Shown piece after piece: positions 6,354 through 13,760 of a stretch of 13,785 nucleotides of DNA. The stretch covers positions 1 through 13,785 of the forward strand of contig JAGLGN010000009.1 in NCBI GenBank assembly GCA_023144005.1. The letters run 5' to 3'. The stretch comes from a bacterium. GTDB lineage: Bacteria; AUK180. The position numbers and the translations under genes were made by a program. The first letter of the stretch is position 1; the number at the start of each line of letters is the position of its first letter. Below the pieces are notes generated by a model. It was not told where the DNA came from and did no database searches. It saw only the letters and a list, made by a program, of their open reading frames with translations.

Positions 6354-6381
6354 TTGAATATTTTGAGAATTCAGGTAAAAT
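6354..6381 (+). promoter_or_regulatory. Promoter of the cyclase gene, predicted leaderless
   Basis: TTGAAT (6354-6359), a 16-bp spacer and TAAAAT (6376-6381) end five bases before the ATG at 6387. An in-frame TGA at 6381-6383 rules out a start further upstream, and no good alternative start follows before the folded domain begins. The mRNA is therefore predicted to begin at the start codon. This mirrors the geometry of the divergent C39 promoter. Confidence 0.6.
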
Positions 6382-6386
6382 GAAGG

Positions 6387-8045
6387 ATGAGGGAAACAGA
6401 AAACAAAAGACTTGACGATAGAGAGCCCATTGAGATCACTCAAGGTATCTGGTGGCTGGGTTTCGCAGATTATGAAGCGGGATTTTCAAATAACCCGTAT
6501 CTGATAGTTGATGGGGAAGAAGGCGTTCTCTTTGACCCGGGGCCGGAGCACCCTTTCTTCAGGGAAATGCTGATCCAGAAGATCAGGAAGGTGATGAAGC
6601 CGGAGAAGATCAAATATGTGGTCGTCCACCATCAGGATCCGAATTTATGGGGATCTATCCCCCATTTGGAGCGCATACTTCACCCCGATCTGGTGATCAT
6701 AACCCACCCCGGCACCTTCCCTTTTATTTCGTATTACGGCATCAGAAAGAGGATATTGCCTGTAGGCGACAATGACACTCTGGAATTAGCATCCGGAAGG
6801 AAATTGCGATTCATTCATCTTCCCTATATGCACTTCGCCGGAAATATGGCGGCATTGGACGAGAAGAGCCAAAGTCTGTTCTCCTCAGACATATTCGGCG
6901 TTTTTGACCATAGCTGGTCTCTATACGCGGACGAATCCTATCTTGAGAAGACCCGATACTTCATCGAACATTATGTGGGAAGCAAGAAAGCGATTAAGTA
7001 CGCATACAAGAGGATCGCCGGTTTAAACCCAAAGCGCATCATACCTCAGCACGGAAGCATTATAGAGGAGAATCTCGAAGGATTCTTAAATGTACTCCGA
7101 GATGCTGAGCCGGGAAAAATGGTTGAGGAATTGGACAACAAACCCTCGACAGCTCAAGAAAGTCAGTTGACCGAAATAGGGCTGGAGAAACTGAAAGCGG
7201 TAACAGGCCAGGATCTTAAGGCATCCGATTTTTCTCAATTGTTGGAACACCTGCTGAACGAAGATGCTATCAATGTCATTTCCGTAATGGAATCCATCTA
7301 TAGAGCGGCTCACGAAATGGGAGTAAGTAATCCATTGAATTTCGGGCGGAATCACCGCTGGGGAACAATAGACCGTTCACAGGCTTTTTATATGTACAAT
7401 GCGATAAACAAAAGACTTATCAGCAAGCAATTTGACCTGTATCACGGAGAATCTTCCAAAATGAATAGTATCTTAGAGCAGGGACTTCAATCCATAACTG
7501 AAGACGCTACTGTAATGTTCATCAATATCCGCGGATTTACCGAATGGTCGGGCGGAAGGTCGCCATCAGAGATCGTTCACACATTGAATACTCATTTTGA
7601 ATTAGCGGCAAGGGTCATTCATCAGCACAATGGGCAGATCAATAAGATCATGGAGGACATGATCCTCGCATATTTTTCAAAGGACGATTGTCGAAACTGG
7701 CTTGAAGCTGCAAGAGAGATCCATCAGGCGATCGAAGAAAACTTCATGCTGCCGGTAGGTATAGGTTGTTCTTACGGCAGAATTATTTTGGGAGATTTCG
7801 GTATAGAGTCGAGATTGAACTATACCGTTATCGGGGACACTGTAAATATGGCATCACGGCATTGTTCTTTCGCGGACAAGGGAGAAACATCCATCTCCGA
7901 TCAACTCTTTGATACATTGACTAAAGAAGAAAAAGAGCTTATAGAGCGATTGCCGGGATTTCATCAATTCACTACAAGGGTCAAACCCAATGATACGGAA
8001 ATAAAGGGATTTAAATTCAAATTCAATAAACTTGAGGAGGAATAA
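6387..8045 (+). CDS. ODP-type di-iron domain fused to class III nucleotidyl cyclase
   Basis: The 552-residue product has no membrane segment and should be cytoplasmic. Residues about 15-230 form a metallo-beta-lactamase fold of the flavodiiron/ODP type; candidate metal ligands are H82 and D84 in HHQDP, H149 in PYMHFAG, D168 in FSSDIFG and H222 in PQHGS, with the classical HxExDH motif altered. Residues about 230-365 are a helical linker. Residues 370-500 are a class III adenylate/guanylate cyclase domain with RGFT, K420, D424, YTVIG and NMASR (T480, N487, R491 kept; a Lys/Thr pair usually indicates ATP). The first metal-binding Asp is Asn (N380, codon AAT), so catalysis may be reduced. An iron- or oxygen-responsive cyclase is inferred from the fusion. 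The gene shares a divergent promoter region with the C39 peptidase and is directly followed by a membrane protein. Confidence 0.88.
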   Translation: MRETENKRLDDREPIEITQGIWWLGFADYEAGFSNNPYLIVDGEEGVLFDPGPEHPFFREMLIQKIRKVMKPEKIKYVVVHHQDPNLWGSIPHLERILHPDLVIITHPGTFPFISYYGIRKRILPVGDNDTLELASGRKLRFIHLPYMHFAGNMAALDEKSQSLFSSDIFGVFDHSWSLYADESYLEKTRYFIEHYVGSKKAIKYAYKRIAGLNPKRIIPQHGSIIEENLEGFLNVLRDAEPGKMVEELDNKPSTAQESQLTEIGLEKLKAVTGQDLKASDFSQLLEHLLNEDAINVISVMESIYRAAHEMGVSNPLNFGRNHRWGTIDRSQAFYMYNAINKRLISKQFDLYHGESSKMNSILEQGLQSITEDATVMFINIRGFTEWSGGRSPSEIVHTLNTHFELAARVIHQHNGQINKIMEDMILAYFSKDDCRNWLEAAREIHQAIEENFMLPVGIGCSYGRIILGDFGIESRLNYTVIGDTVNMASRHCSFADKGETSISDQLFDTLTKEEKELIERLPGFHQFTTRVKPNDTEIKGFKFKFNKLEEE

Positions 8046-8627
8046 ATGGAAAAGTATCTGTTTATCAAAGCTACACTGGAAGCATTTGCCAAAGAAGATT
8101 TTTTCAAAAAAATTACTGCGCTTGTGATCCGCATTCTCTGCGGCATTGTTGTGATCTTCTCATTAGTATCCTGGATCAAATTGTGGAAAGTTGTTTTTGA
8201 TATGAAAGGGTCGGATGTGGTTGGCGGTATTTTCTTCCAATTATTATTTATCGTTGGTGTTTACATGATCGTACACATTCTGCTCATCAGGGCAAAAGAG
8301 GTTTCCGGAATGCGGAAGGAAGAATTCTATGTATTGCCGATCATTTCAACCGTCTTAAAGATGCTTGGCGAAGTTCACGCGGCATTATTTGTATTCACGG
8401 GTTGGGCCGGCGGTATTTTCATATGGATCGCAGGGCAAGAGGCCAAAAGCGTTATCAATACTCTACCCCTCATAAAATCAGCGGGCAGAGTCTCGTCGGA
8501 CTTCATGGGTGGCTTGACATTTATCATTAAATTGACGCTCATGGGTTTTCTCGCCATTGTCTTAATGTATGCTGCCGCTGAAGTAGTAAAAATATTTCAT
8601 AGAGTGGAGAAAAATACGAAGAAATAA
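8046..8627 (+). CDS. Four-helix integral membrane protein, function unknown
   Basis: The 193-residue product has four hydrophobic segments at about 24-45, 59-82, 108-130 and 157-183, with Lys/Arg-rich stretches at 82-91 and at the C-terminus suggesting cytoplasmic faces. I recognise no family. The ATG begins on the base after the cyclase stop codon, and a strong GAGGAGG ribosome binding site lies at 8034-8040 inside the cyclase gene, so the two are almost certainly co-transcribed and co-translated. That makes a partner or effector relation with the ODP-cyclase protein the best contextual guess. The second half is glycine-rich around its third helix (GWAGGIFIWIAGQ). The 3' end touches a heptamer repeat array. 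Confidence 0.75.
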   Translation: MEKYLFIKATLEAFAKEDFFKKITALVIRILCGIVVIFSLVSWIKLWKVVFDMKGSDVVGGIFFQLLFIVGVYMIVHILLIRAKEVSGMRKEEFYVLPIISTVLKMLGEVHAALFVFTGWAGGIFIWIAGQEAKSVINTLPLIKSAGRVSSDFMGGLTFIIKLTLMGFLAIVLMYAAAEVVKIFHRVEKNTKK

Positions 8628-8654
8628 GGCTAGAGGTTAGAGGCTGGAGGTTAG
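8627..8654. repeat. Heptamer tandem repeat (AGGYTRG-type, four units)
   Basis: Four adjacent heptamers, AGGCTAG, AGGTTAG, AGGCTGG and AGGTTAG, begin at the last base of the membrane-protein stop codon. It shares the 7-bp period of the other intergenic arrays but is unrelated to them in sequence. Confidence 0.85.
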
Positions 8655-8675
8655 TTTGCAGAGGGGAATCAATAC

Positions 8676-8708
8676 AATTGACAATGGACAATTGACAGTT
8701 GACAATTA
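8676..8708. repeat. Heptamer tandem repeat (ATTGACA family)
   Basis: The units ATTGACA, ATGGACA, ATTGACA, GTTGACA and ATTA follow in register. The last 18 bases (8691-8708) are identical to parts of 1972-1995 and 2565-2588, so this is a dispersed family with internal 7-bp periodicity. Confidence 0.88.
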
Positions 8709-8775
8709 AAAAGTAGAACCCAAAGAGATTCTTATCTCAAATGGTTTTCCGGTTGCGGGTGTGTTTCTTTTTCCA

Positions 8776-8803
8776 CTTCGTACATCGCACCTCGTACCTC
8801 GTA
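8776..8803. repeat. Heptamer tandem repeat (CCTCGTA family)
   Basis: Four units, CTTCGTA, CATCGCA, CCTCGTA and CCTCGTA, lie in register. Weaker heptamers (TGTACTG, GTGCACT, GTTCAGG) follow around 8831-8852. Together with 8627-8654 and 8676-8708 this accounts for much of the 308-bp gap 8628-8935, which holds no gene I can support. Confidence 0.8.
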
Positions 8804-8879
8804 CTGCTCTTATCACTTCACACTTTCTTTTGTACTGGTGCACTGTTCAGGAAGTAAAGCTTTCCGAACATCTTTTTTG

Positions 8880-8908
8880 TTGAATTAATTATTAAAAAGC
8901 TTTATAAT
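8880..8908 (+). promoter_or_regulatory. Near-consensus sigma-70 promoter of the HEAT/HD-GYP operon
   Basis: TTGAAT (8880-8885), a 17-bp spacer and a perfect TATAAT (8903-8908) lie 27 bp before the ATG at 8936. GGAGG at 8925-8929 gives a six-base spacing to the start codon. Predicted transcription start is about 8915. It should drive the three genes up to 13604. Confidence 0.75.
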
Positions 8909-8935
8909 ATAGAATAATGTTCGTGGAGGTTTTAC

Positions 8936-9760
8936 ATGAAAAGATTTTCAGGATTTTTTGTCCTAGCTGCGATGATCGTTCTTATGATCGGATGCGGAAA
9001 TACCATAGACCTGCAGGTAAATAAGCTTTACTCGAAAGATACGAGAGCGGATGCCGTTAAGATACTGTCAAAGGCAGCACCGGAAGAAGCTTTCTACCCC
9101 GTTTCCGAGATACTCAAGGCGCAAGACGGAGACCTCGTGGCAACCGCAATTGAGATCATGAAGGCTTGGGGGCCGGAAGGTATTTCAGAACCCTTGAAAC
9201 AATTGATCATGGAAACTGATAACAACAATCTCGCTACCAATGGCCTGCATGCCCTTGCGGAGGTCGCAGGCACTTCTGAAGAAGACTTTTTTATCGCGAG
9301 GCTGAAAGACGAACGCCCTATGGTCGTTGTCCAAACACTTTCTGAACTGGGAAATATAAAGTCAGTGAAGGCCGTAGAGCCGCTGTATGATTTTTTAGAT
9401 CTTGAGTTAATGCGGACAGGAACCCTGCAAATGACGATCAACACCCTGACCAAGATCGGAGATAAGAAGGCGGCACCAAAACTTGAAGCATTACTCTATT
9501 CGGGAGTTGAATCGACAACTCTTAAGATAAATCTTGTCAAAGCGATCTCTTCGATCGATGCGGACAAGGGATTTGAGATCGCCGAGAAAGAAATTACTGC
9601 AAGTACCGGTGATATCAGATATTTTACCGCGCTGCTCAATGTTTTCTCCTCTATCAAAGATGTGCGAATAGTCCCTATTCTGAAGGACCTCAAGCAAGAG
9701 GTCGGGCCGGGACTGGGAAAGAAGATCGACGCGGCTGTTATTGCGATAGAAAAAGAATAG
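8936..9760 (+). CDS. HEAT-repeat lipoprotein
   Basis: The 274-residue product has a lipoprotein signal peptide with lipobox LMIGC, so Cys20 would be lipidated. From about residue 30 to the end it consists of paired amphipathic helices with PBS-lyase/HEAT-like spacing; recognisable units include RADAVKILSKAAPEEAF, EPLKQLIMETDNNNLATNGL, AVEPLYDFLD and APKLEALLYSG. Such solenoids act as protein-binding scaffolds, and no enzymatic motif is seen. Start choice is firm: GGAGG six bases upstream and a consensus promoter. It is the first gene of an operon with the GAF/HD-GYP protein six bases downstream and the secreted propeller-like protein after that, so it may link the envelope to a signalling output; this is inference. 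Confidence 0.85.
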   Translation: MKRFSGFFVLAAMIVLMIGCGNTIDLQVNKLYSKDTRADAVKILSKAAPEEAFYPVSEILKAQDGDLVATAIEIMKAWGPEGISEPLKQLIMETDNNNLATNGLHALAEVAGTSEEDFFIARLKDERPMVVVQTLSELGNIKSVKAVEPLYDFLDLELMRTGTLQMTINTLTKIGDKKAAPKLEALLYSGVESTTLKINLVKAISSIDADKGFEIAEKEITASTGDIRYFTALLNVFSSIKDVRIVPILKDLKQEVGPGLGKKIDAAVIAIEKE

Positions 9761-9766
9761 TTCAAT

Positions 9767-11764
9767 TTGGATAATTCACATTCTTTCCGACCATTTCTCA
9801 GCGATCTTCTGGAGTTATTTAAAGAAGTAACTCATTTGCAGGACAGGGATCATGTCCTTCAAAAGATCGGAAATTTCACCTACAAGTTCTTGGAATGTGA
9901 GAACATTGTGATCTGGTTATGGGATGATAGGGAAGAACTTCTGAAACCCTTCAAATATTGGGGGCTTACTCCCGACGAGATGGAGGGGCATACTTATGAA
10001 AAGGGAGAGGGGCTGCCGGGAACAGTTTTCAAAAAAGGAATACCTCTCTTTGAAAAATCTCTCAAGGACAATGAGAATTATGTTTTCAAGAACACAGCAG
10101 AAGACAGGATACGCAATTTATTAATGGTCCCCATCTTCTTTAAAGAAGAAGTGATCGGCGTATTGGATGTTTCCAATAAAACAGAGGGAACTTTTTCAAG
10201 CGACGATTTCAATAAATTGCTTCTTATTTCATTTATTTTATCAATAATTCTGAATATTTCGTCAAACCAGGATGAAGCCACAAAGAACTATCAGTACTAT
10301 TCTTCACTGGTGGATATCTTCGGCGCATTCAACTTTGCCAATAGCGATGAGGAATTCTTCTCCAATTTAAAGAATATTCTGGCAAATATTTTCCGGACCG
10401 AAGTTGTCCTCGTGCTCCGCAAGAACGGCGTCATATATTTTCCTCCGGCAATTGAAGACATTCCGGAAAATCTGCCTGTATTCTCTCAAGAATCAGATAT
10501 CGTCTATGAACTTGGAGCCGCCATTGTATTTATTCAAATACTGAATTATGATATCTATTTCATATTGAAGAGTTCGGAAACGTTCAGAGACCTTATTAAC
10601 GGGCCTGAAAAATCAATACTGATACGAGAGATATTGAAGAGGGTTGTGAGTCAGTATTTTGATCAAAGAAAGTTATCCACTAAGAATTACCAATTCGACC
10701 TTCTTTACCGTATCGGACAGCAATCCCTTGATACAAATATCTCAACCTCCGATCTACTTAAATCCTTTGCGATCGAGATCTATGAGACCTACAAGTTATA
10801 TTCATTGGAAATACTGGCAATAGACGGAAGTAAATATACGAATATAGTTACCGAAGGCCTTTACAAGCGGGATATTATCCTTGTCCCTGTAGAAGCCTCC
10901 ATCATCTCCCTGCTGAATACTCAAGATGTTTTCATTTTGAATGCCGAGAACTCAAATCTTTATGGAGATTTCGTCTTTAACCCTTCAACCGAGGACCATA
11001 CCGTCTCTCTATTTTCTACCGCTTTAAAAGATGAGAACGGGATACACTTCATTTTAATCTTCAGATGGGATGAGATATTCTCTCCGGAAATGAATTTTTT
11101 CAATTTCCTCGACCTTCTTAAGAAGGAAATACTTGCAAAGGATTATTCTGTCCAACTCATGGATAAACTGAACAGAACTACCAATGAGACCATCAAGCTT
11201 CTGATGACCGTGCTATCCTATAAAGATCCTGAGATCATCAGCCACTCTAAGAGAGTTGCCGAGGTCGCGGTCTGCCTTACAGAGCTTTTTTCATTGAATA
11301 TTAATTCCATGGACATGAGATTAGCGGCATATCTGCATGACCTCGGGAAGGTCGGTATAGAAGATTCTCTTTTAAAGAGTTCCAAGGAATTCACCAGCGA
11401 TGAATTTGATTCTGTTAAAAGGCATTCGGAGATCGGCTATGACCTGATAAAGAATTATGATTATCCTATGGATCTGAAAAAATCCATTCTGCTTCACCAT
11501 GAGAAATGGAACGGCGAGGGTTACCCTAAGGGCCTGAGCGGCGAGGAGATTCCCGTTTTTGTGAGAATAATGACGATCTCCGACTCCATTGATGCGATTC
11601 TTTCCGAGAGGCCGTATAAGATCAAAAAGAGCTTTTCTCAATTAAAAAAGGAATTACGGAATGAAAGTGGAAAATCATTTGACCCCACTTTGACTAATAT
11701 ACTGATAAATAATTGGGAAGTTTTCTTAGATAAGGTGAGTCATATCTATGAGAAAAGTCCTTAG
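9767..11764 (+). CDS. GAF-domain HD-GYP protein, likely c-di-GMP phosphodiesterase
   Basis: The 665-residue product begins with a clear GAF sensor domain (about 5-165, GEGLPGTVFKKG and VIGVLDVSNK). A 165-470 region follows that reads as one or two degenerate GAF-like modules, then an HD-GYP domain (about 475-650). H493, the HD pair H524-D525 (YLHDLGKVG) and HHEKWNGEGYPKGL at 577-590 are intact, so hydrolysis of cyclic di-GMP (or a related dinucleotide) is expected. No membrane helix or signal peptide is seen, indicating a cytoplasmic sensor. The start is TTG, six bases after the HEAT gene stop, with only a weak upstream purine run. No ATG exists before the GAF fold, so TTG with translational coupling is the best choice. 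It overlaps the next gene by 17 bp. The GAF ligand cannot be inferred. Confidence 0.9.
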   Translation: MDNSHSFRPFLSDLLELFKEVTHLQDRDHVLQKIGNFTYKFLECENIVIWLWDDREELLKPFKYWGLTPDEMEGHTYEKGEGLPGTVFKKGIPLFEKSLKDNENYVFKNTAEDRIRNLLMVPIFFKEEVIGVLDVSNKTEGTFSSDDFNKLLLISFILSIILNISSNQDEATKNYQYYSSLVDIFGAFNFANSDEEFFSNLKNILANIFRTEVVLVLRKNGVIYFPPAIEDIPENLPVFSQESDIVYELGAAIVFIQILNYDIYFILKSSETFRDLINGPEKSILIREILKRVVSQYFDQRKLSTKNYQFDLLYRIGQQSLDTNISTSDLLKSFAIEIYETYKLYSLEILAIDGSKYTNIVTEGLYKRDIILVPVEASIISLLNTQDVFILNAENSNLYGDFVFNPSTEDHTVSLFSTALKDENGIHFILIFRWDEIFSPEMNFFNFLDLLKKEILAKDYSVQLMDKLNRTTNETIKLLMTVLSYKDPEIISHSKRVAEVAVCLTELFSLNINSMDMRLAAYLHDLGKVGIEDSLLKSSKEFTSDEFDSVKRHSEIGYDLIKNYDYPMDLKKSILLHHEKWNGEGYPKGLSGEEIPVFVRIMTISDSIDAILSERPYKIKKSFSQLKKELRNESGKSFDPTLTNILINNWEVFLDKVSHIYEKSP

Positions 11765-13604
11765 AATATTCATTGCCATCTTAATCCTTTCAACAGGAAT
11801 TCATTCTACAAGATACATCACATTTGATGATAGCGAACCCTTTTTAAAACTGAAGGCTTTTCTGGGTGAGAATATTATCACCTTCCTTGTAAATTCTCCG
11901 GACGGCCGTATCTTTGGTGGTACCGGCTCGGGAGCTGACGGAGGAAACGCCATTATATTTCATTTTGACCCCACATTGATAACAGACTATAGCTACGGAT
12001 ATGGTTCACAATATTATCCTGCAGCCTTGCTTCGCCTTGCTGCCCAGGTTCCCCCCTATAAGAACATCCGGGGAATTTCAATTCTCGAGACCGATTCTCA
12101 GCCTGACACCATCCTTGTTTTCGCGGATGTGGAGTATGATATTGCTCAAACCCAGCCATACGGGATCTTCGCATTGGACTATGACCTCATATATTCGACC
12201 GATGTGGTGAGCGCGGTAAAGATTGGAACCAGTGCCAAGGATCTAAAGTATATCAGTGCTTTTTCCCCCGGGCCGGAAAGATCCGGGAAGAATCCCCTTC
12301 TATATATAGCAGCTGATAGTGATGGCGGATGGGTAGAAGTTTTCGATCCCGAAACTATGACCTTCATCGATACTATGGCCTTTGATATAAGGAGTGCCAC
12401 AGCCGACATCGATTATTTGGGAAATTCATTTGCATGCGACGGCACCGATGTTTTCCTTGGGTCGCTATCAATCGGTTCAACCGCTAAGATATTCTCTTTG
12501 CATCAGGACGGAAGCGGAGACCTTCTCTTTGCCCCGGGAATTGAGTTCTTCCGAAATGATGATACCGCCCCGACTCTTCAAACCGGGATTTCCGCAATGG
12601 AGTATTACAATGGCAGGATCTACTGCGGCACGCTGTCCGCCTCAACAAAATATGGGGGAAACCTCTTTTATTATGATCTCACCCAATCCACGGGAGCCAT
12701 TATCGGGGATGCCTACGCCGGCACGAAAACACTTTCCGTTACTGATATGATGGAGTGGGATGGGGAAATATACGGTGCTACAGGAACCAAAATTACGGAG
12801 ACAGATACATACGGCAACCCCATCGGATATTCACGCTTATTCAAGATATCATCTTCCGGAAGTATTGACTCCAGGGAAATGCTGGATTATAGAGCGCCTT
12901 CAACCGTGTATTACAACCCATCCTGGATAAGCGCCATTTGTAAGAGCCCTCTTTCCCGCGACATTGTATTTGGGACGAATTATAATGGAGGCGAGGATCT
13001 CTTCGGGGGACTGATCGGCTTGACCGATTTCTACCCTCCATCGGCACCGGCGATCAAAAGGATCGAGAAACATGAAGGGCGCTACCGCATCTACATCTCA
13101 CCGACCGGAGATGACTATCTCTTTGGAGAAGCGACCGAATATCGCATCAGCGGGGGGGATTCCGCGCTTGCCGACAATCCCTTTGGGATGAAAACCCCGA
13201 TCGAAACAACTGATCACGGCGATTATCTTGAGGCATTTTCAATTGATCACCCTTATCTCTATATTAGAGCATTTGACAATGTTTATAATTACTCTTCATT
13301 TGCCGATGTTCAATTCACACTTTCCAATATTAAAGTATTTCCTAACCCCGCTATTCAAAAGGATGGCGTCAATATCTATCTTCCCGCTTCAACCGATAAG
13401 GTGAACATTTATGATATTTCAGGTAATGAGATACCGGTATCTGATTTTGTGATATCGCAAGCAACTAATTCCGAGGGAATGCTCAACTACTTCTGGGACC
13501 TTAAAACATCAGACGGTGATAAGGTAGCAAGCGGAATCTATCTGATCAGCGTTTTTGATATCGACGAGAATACATATCATCTGAAACTTGCTATAATCAA
13601 CTAA
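11748..13604 (+). CDS. Secreted propeller-like protein with FlgD/type IX-like C-terminal domain
   Basis: The 618-residue product has a signal peptide (residues 1 to about 20). Residues about 35-425 contain repeated blade-like segments in which a [DN]G-[RE]-I-[YF] strand is followed by a GT/GG-rich turn (PDGRIFGGTG, YNGRIYCGT, WDGEIYGATG), suggesting a beta-propeller. A fibronectin-III-like stretch follows at about 430-525. The last 91 residues (VFPNPA at 530, then VNIYDISGNEI, WDLKTSDGDKVASGIY) match the general form of FlgD-like / type IX sorting domains. Translocation by a type IX-like system is possible, but no Por/Spr component is in the window. AGGTGAG lies eight bases before the ATG, and the 17-nt overlap with the HD-GYP gene indicates one operon. 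The ligand or enzymatic role is unknown. Confidence 0.82.
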   Translation: MRKVLRIFIAILILSTGIHSTRYITFDDSEPFLKLKAFLGENIITFLVNSPDGRIFGGTGSGADGGNAIIFHFDPTLITDYSYGYGSQYYPAALLRLAAQVPPYKNIRGISILETDSQPDTILVFADVEYDIAQTQPYGIFALDYDLIYSTDVVSAVKIGTSAKDLKYISAFSPGPERSGKNPLLYIAADSDGGWVEVFDPETMTFIDTMAFDIRSATADIDYLGNSFACDGTDVFLGSLSIGSTAKIFSLHQDGSGDLLFAPGIEFFRNDDTAPTLQTGISAMEYYNGRIYCGTLSASTKYGGNLFYYDLTQSTGAIIGDAYAGTKTLSVTDMMEWDGEIYGATGTKITETDTYGNPIGYSRLFKISSSGSIDSREMLDYRAPSTVYYNPSWISAICKSPLSRDIVFGTNYNGGEDLFGGLIGLTDFYPPSAPAIKRIEKHEGRYRIYISPTGDDYLFGEATEYRISGGDSALADNPFGMKTPIETTDHGDYLEAFSIDHPYLYIRAFDNVYNYSSFADVQFTLSNIKVFPNPAIQKDGVNIYLPASTDKVNIYDISGNEIPVSDFVISQATNSEGMLNYFWDLKTSDGDKVASGIYLISVFDIDENTYHLKLAIIN

Positions 13605-13610
13605 GAAGAT

Positions 13611-13628
13611 GCTGCGCAAGGGCGCAGC
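13611..13628. repeat. GC-rich hairpin downstream of the operon
   Basis: GCTGCGC and GCGCAGC pair over 7 bp around an AAGG loop, starting six bases after the stop codon at 13604. It is well placed to end transcription or protect the mRNA 3' end, but no T-run follows, so an intrinsic terminator is not supported. It resembles the other small GC-rich palindromes in the window. Confidence 0.55.
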
Positions 13629-13701
13629 GTTCCATATTCGCAGGTTCCAAGTTCACAGGTTGAGAAATATCATCCGGGATCAGAATCTCTTTCTATCCTA
13701 T

Positions 13702-13726
13702 AATTGTCAATGCAAAATTGACAATT
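13702..13726. repeat. Inverted TTGACAATT pair forming a hairpin
   Basis: AATTGTCAA (13702-13710) and TTGACAATT (13718-13726) are perfect 9-base inverted arms around a 7-base loop. The arm sequence is the same motif found in the 24-bp direct repeats and in the 8676-8708 array, here arranged head to head. Confidence 0.75.
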
Positions 13727-13734
13727 GAATAAAG

Positions 13735-13754
13735 ATTATTTGATGGAGTTTTGA
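13735..13754 (-). repeat. Dispersed repeat block M2, copy 2
   Basis: The reverse complement matches 2379-2398 at 19 of 20 bases. The two copies lie over 11 kb apart and in opposite orientation. Confidence 0.8.
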
Positions 13755-13760
13755 TCCTTC

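Noticed and set aside
8710-8775. Terminator after the cyclase/membrane-protein pair (hairpin around GAGAT-TCTT-ATCTC)
   Set aside because: The stem is only 5 bp, AT-rich and not followed by a T-run.
8627-8803. CRISPR array
   Set aside because: The repeats are 7 bp and contiguous with no unique spacers, and no cas genes are present.
13611-13628. Rho-independent terminator after the last operon
   Set aside because: The stem is strong, but the following bases are GTTCCATATT, with no T-run.
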